64,000 nt of DNA from assembly GCA_019095985.1 (NCBI GenBank), contig CM032661.1:26126437-26190436 (forward strand), read 5' to 3'. The translations under genes were made by a program, and so were the position numbers. Shown piece by piece: positions 12,960 through 64,000 of the stretch (its first letter is position 1; each line of letters begins with the position of its first letter). The notes under the pieces were generated by a model, which saw nothing but the letters and a program-made list of their open reading frames with translations, made no database searches and had not been told where the DNA came from. The stretch is from Streblospio benedicti (lineage: Eukaryota; Annelida; Polychaeta; Spionida; Spionidae).

Positions 12960-14274
12960 GTGAGTAGTGAGTAGGGCGATAGGGGCGTGGGGCTGGGCTG
13001 GGTGGAGGGATGGAGACGGGAGACACTCTATATCATAGAGAAATGTTTCCAGATAATTTTTTATATATTAACCCACCCCGCCGCTGTTCTTCTAGGGCTT
13101 GTTTCTAGAATTGAGAAATTGGGGAGAGAAGTTAATTTGCTTGGTTTTCATGTATCAATGAAAATAGATGAACAACAAAGTACACTCATTCTGCTGTGGC
13201 AGGATAGAATGAACTAGGTCATGGTGCAAATGTTTGGAATGCATGCACATCTAAAATATCTTCCAATATCCCTTTTAAACAGATTGTGCACTTAAGAAGT
13301 GTAAAGGAATGCCATGGCCTTCGTGCTTGCCACTTACGTTAGTGCATGATTTATGCTGATGATTTTGCAATGTTTTGGTCTCGCCTTTCACTATTTAGTG
13401 ACAGGTGCTTTTCTGATTATGTCATCCCCACAATGTCACGTGATAGATCGATGTCATAAAAGTCGTCTGATTGTTGTGAATAAATAGCAAACACAATGCT
13501 GACACGCTAAAGCATTTTACGTTGCAAGATGCATGGAACGTGTTATGATAAATATCACGGGGGAATCATGTTGAACGTCTATTCAGATTTAGATAGCTCA
13601 TGTTACATTTATTAATAGGAACATACATACATGTAAAATGGAGACTAACCCAATCGTACGCATCTTACTAGAAACAGAAGTATAAATAGATACGGTATTT
13701 AGTTTATTGTGTTCATTTAATAAACAATGATTAAAATGTGTAATTATTGATTTATGTGAACAGTAATAATTATATTCCGATAACCATTTGTATGTAATCA
13801 CCGCTTTCTACAAGACGCTTTACACAAATTCTATTCGAGGTTTGAAAAGTAGACTATTAACGCTGATGCAAGTAACATGGGACTCATTATAGAACATGCA
13901 TCATCAGCAGCTAAATTTTGTTCATATTTCATGCTGTAAGCTCACACCATCTGTGTGGTAATATGCATGCTAATTGCATCATTAATTTGCATTCTCTTGT
14001 CACAAAACATGGCTTATTGGAGATTTCTCATGTGGGTTGCATCTTTTATTAAACACCCAAGTAATGTTTCTAGCTGTTTCTTGTGGTAAGATAATATGAT
14101 GTAATAAGATGTTATTTGCGGAATGGTATACTAATACAAAACTGGAATGATAATTATTTGTGTCTGCAATGACACTATTAAACAAACCACGTATAGTAGA
14201 TTCTACCTTTACGTACTCGATGCTGGCACTATTAGATATTTATATACTGCATTCACATTGATATCACATTAGAT

Positions 14275-63602
<49,328 letters not shown>

Positions 63603-64000
63603 ACACTGCCACAATAGTCTCCAGGCCTAGAGTAGATGAGCAGTAACATAATGATGGTGCATCCAATGGCTAGAGTTTGGGGAGGGCGTGAGGGGTTGCT
63701 GTAGCAAATATTTGAGATTGAAACGTGTGACTTTGATATTATTGAGCCTAGTCAGTGATTAATCTAGATGCGAGTCCCGAATCCAGAACTCTTCATTTGC
63801 GAATAGGATGTACAGCATTGAAATTGTGTAGCTCACGGGACCCATAAACTATTCATAGTTTGTTATGATTACTTATGTTGTTATGCATGCCAGGAATCAT
63901 TGTATTGGCACCAGGATTCATTGCTTCAAAACATGCTAGTACACAGGGACTCATTGTTGCCAATTTTTAGATTAATCAATGTCTACGTAATAATAAGAAT
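63603..64000 (+). other. VWDE: Downstream of stop codon: 3' UTR or intron
   Basis: About 400 bases without an AATAAA signal or an evident exon. Confidence 0.4.

Larger units (their letters stand above)
6078..14274. other. Intergenic region between the two divergent genes
   Basis: About 8.2 kb with no confident gene. It holds foldback repeats at 6237-6544 and 8234-8325, a short repeated motif near 9370 and 9498, a GC-rich island with unrecognised frames at about 10.85-11.9 kb, and a candidate exon at 12867-12959. Promoters of both genes should lie here, but I cannot point to a specific core element. Confidence 0.5.

Overview
The window is eukaryotic nuclear DNA, most likely from a marine invertebrate. 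GC-rich, CpG-containing exons of 36-760 bp sit in AT-rich introns that carry microsatellites, small inverted-repeat elements and many copies of the octamer TACATGTA. The protein matches and repeat style fit an invertebrate deuterostome (amphioxus or hemichordate grade) or a lophotrochozoan; the sequence alone does not let me decide.

Left part (1-6.1 kb, minus strand): seven in-phase coding exons, including the start codon at 6052-6050, of a small protein that resembles ciliary/sperm microtubule inner proteins, best guess the TEPP/SPMIP8 family. The 3' end lies beyond base 1. About 8.2 kb without a confident gene follows, holding a few foldback repeats and two GC-rich islands with doubtful exon-like reading frames (about 11.2 and 12.9 kb).

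Main content (14.275-63.602 kb, plus strand): one very large gene of 33 coding exons. I rebuilt it by hand from splice sites, and every intron phase agrees. It encodes a secreted protein of 1,615 residues and is an orthologue-like member of the VWDE family (von Willebrand factor D and EGF domain protein). Order: signal peptide, basic linker, D8C cysteine domain, pre-vWFD segment, vWFD domain, a long Glu/Arg-rich helical insert, the WPTPSG-type helical cysteine domain, an EGF module, a C-terminal cysteine/beta region, and a final degenerate EGF module followed by a stop. The Glu/Arg-rich insert (about 400 residues, with a decapeptide repeat core) is not part of the vertebrate VWDE architecture as I know it. 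It is the most interesting coding novelty here.

Mobile DNA: introns of the VWDE gene hold a 3.55-kb decayed DNA transposon (24.44-28.00 kb) with about 410-bp terminal inverted repeats built from about 160-bp modules. Its protein remnants show PIN/FEN-like acidic motifs and a C-terminal Cys-rich motif. There is also a 1.3-kb modular foldback element (52.46-53.79 kb), several MITE-like inverted repeats, a roughly 690-bp tandem duplication (48.4-49.75 kb), a perfect 56-nt palindrome (54.41 kb), and long (AC)n/(AT)n tracts (41.2-41.7 kb). A block at 23.95-24.44 kb looks like poor-quality sequence. No rRNA, tRNA, CRISPR array or bacterial-type operon was seen.
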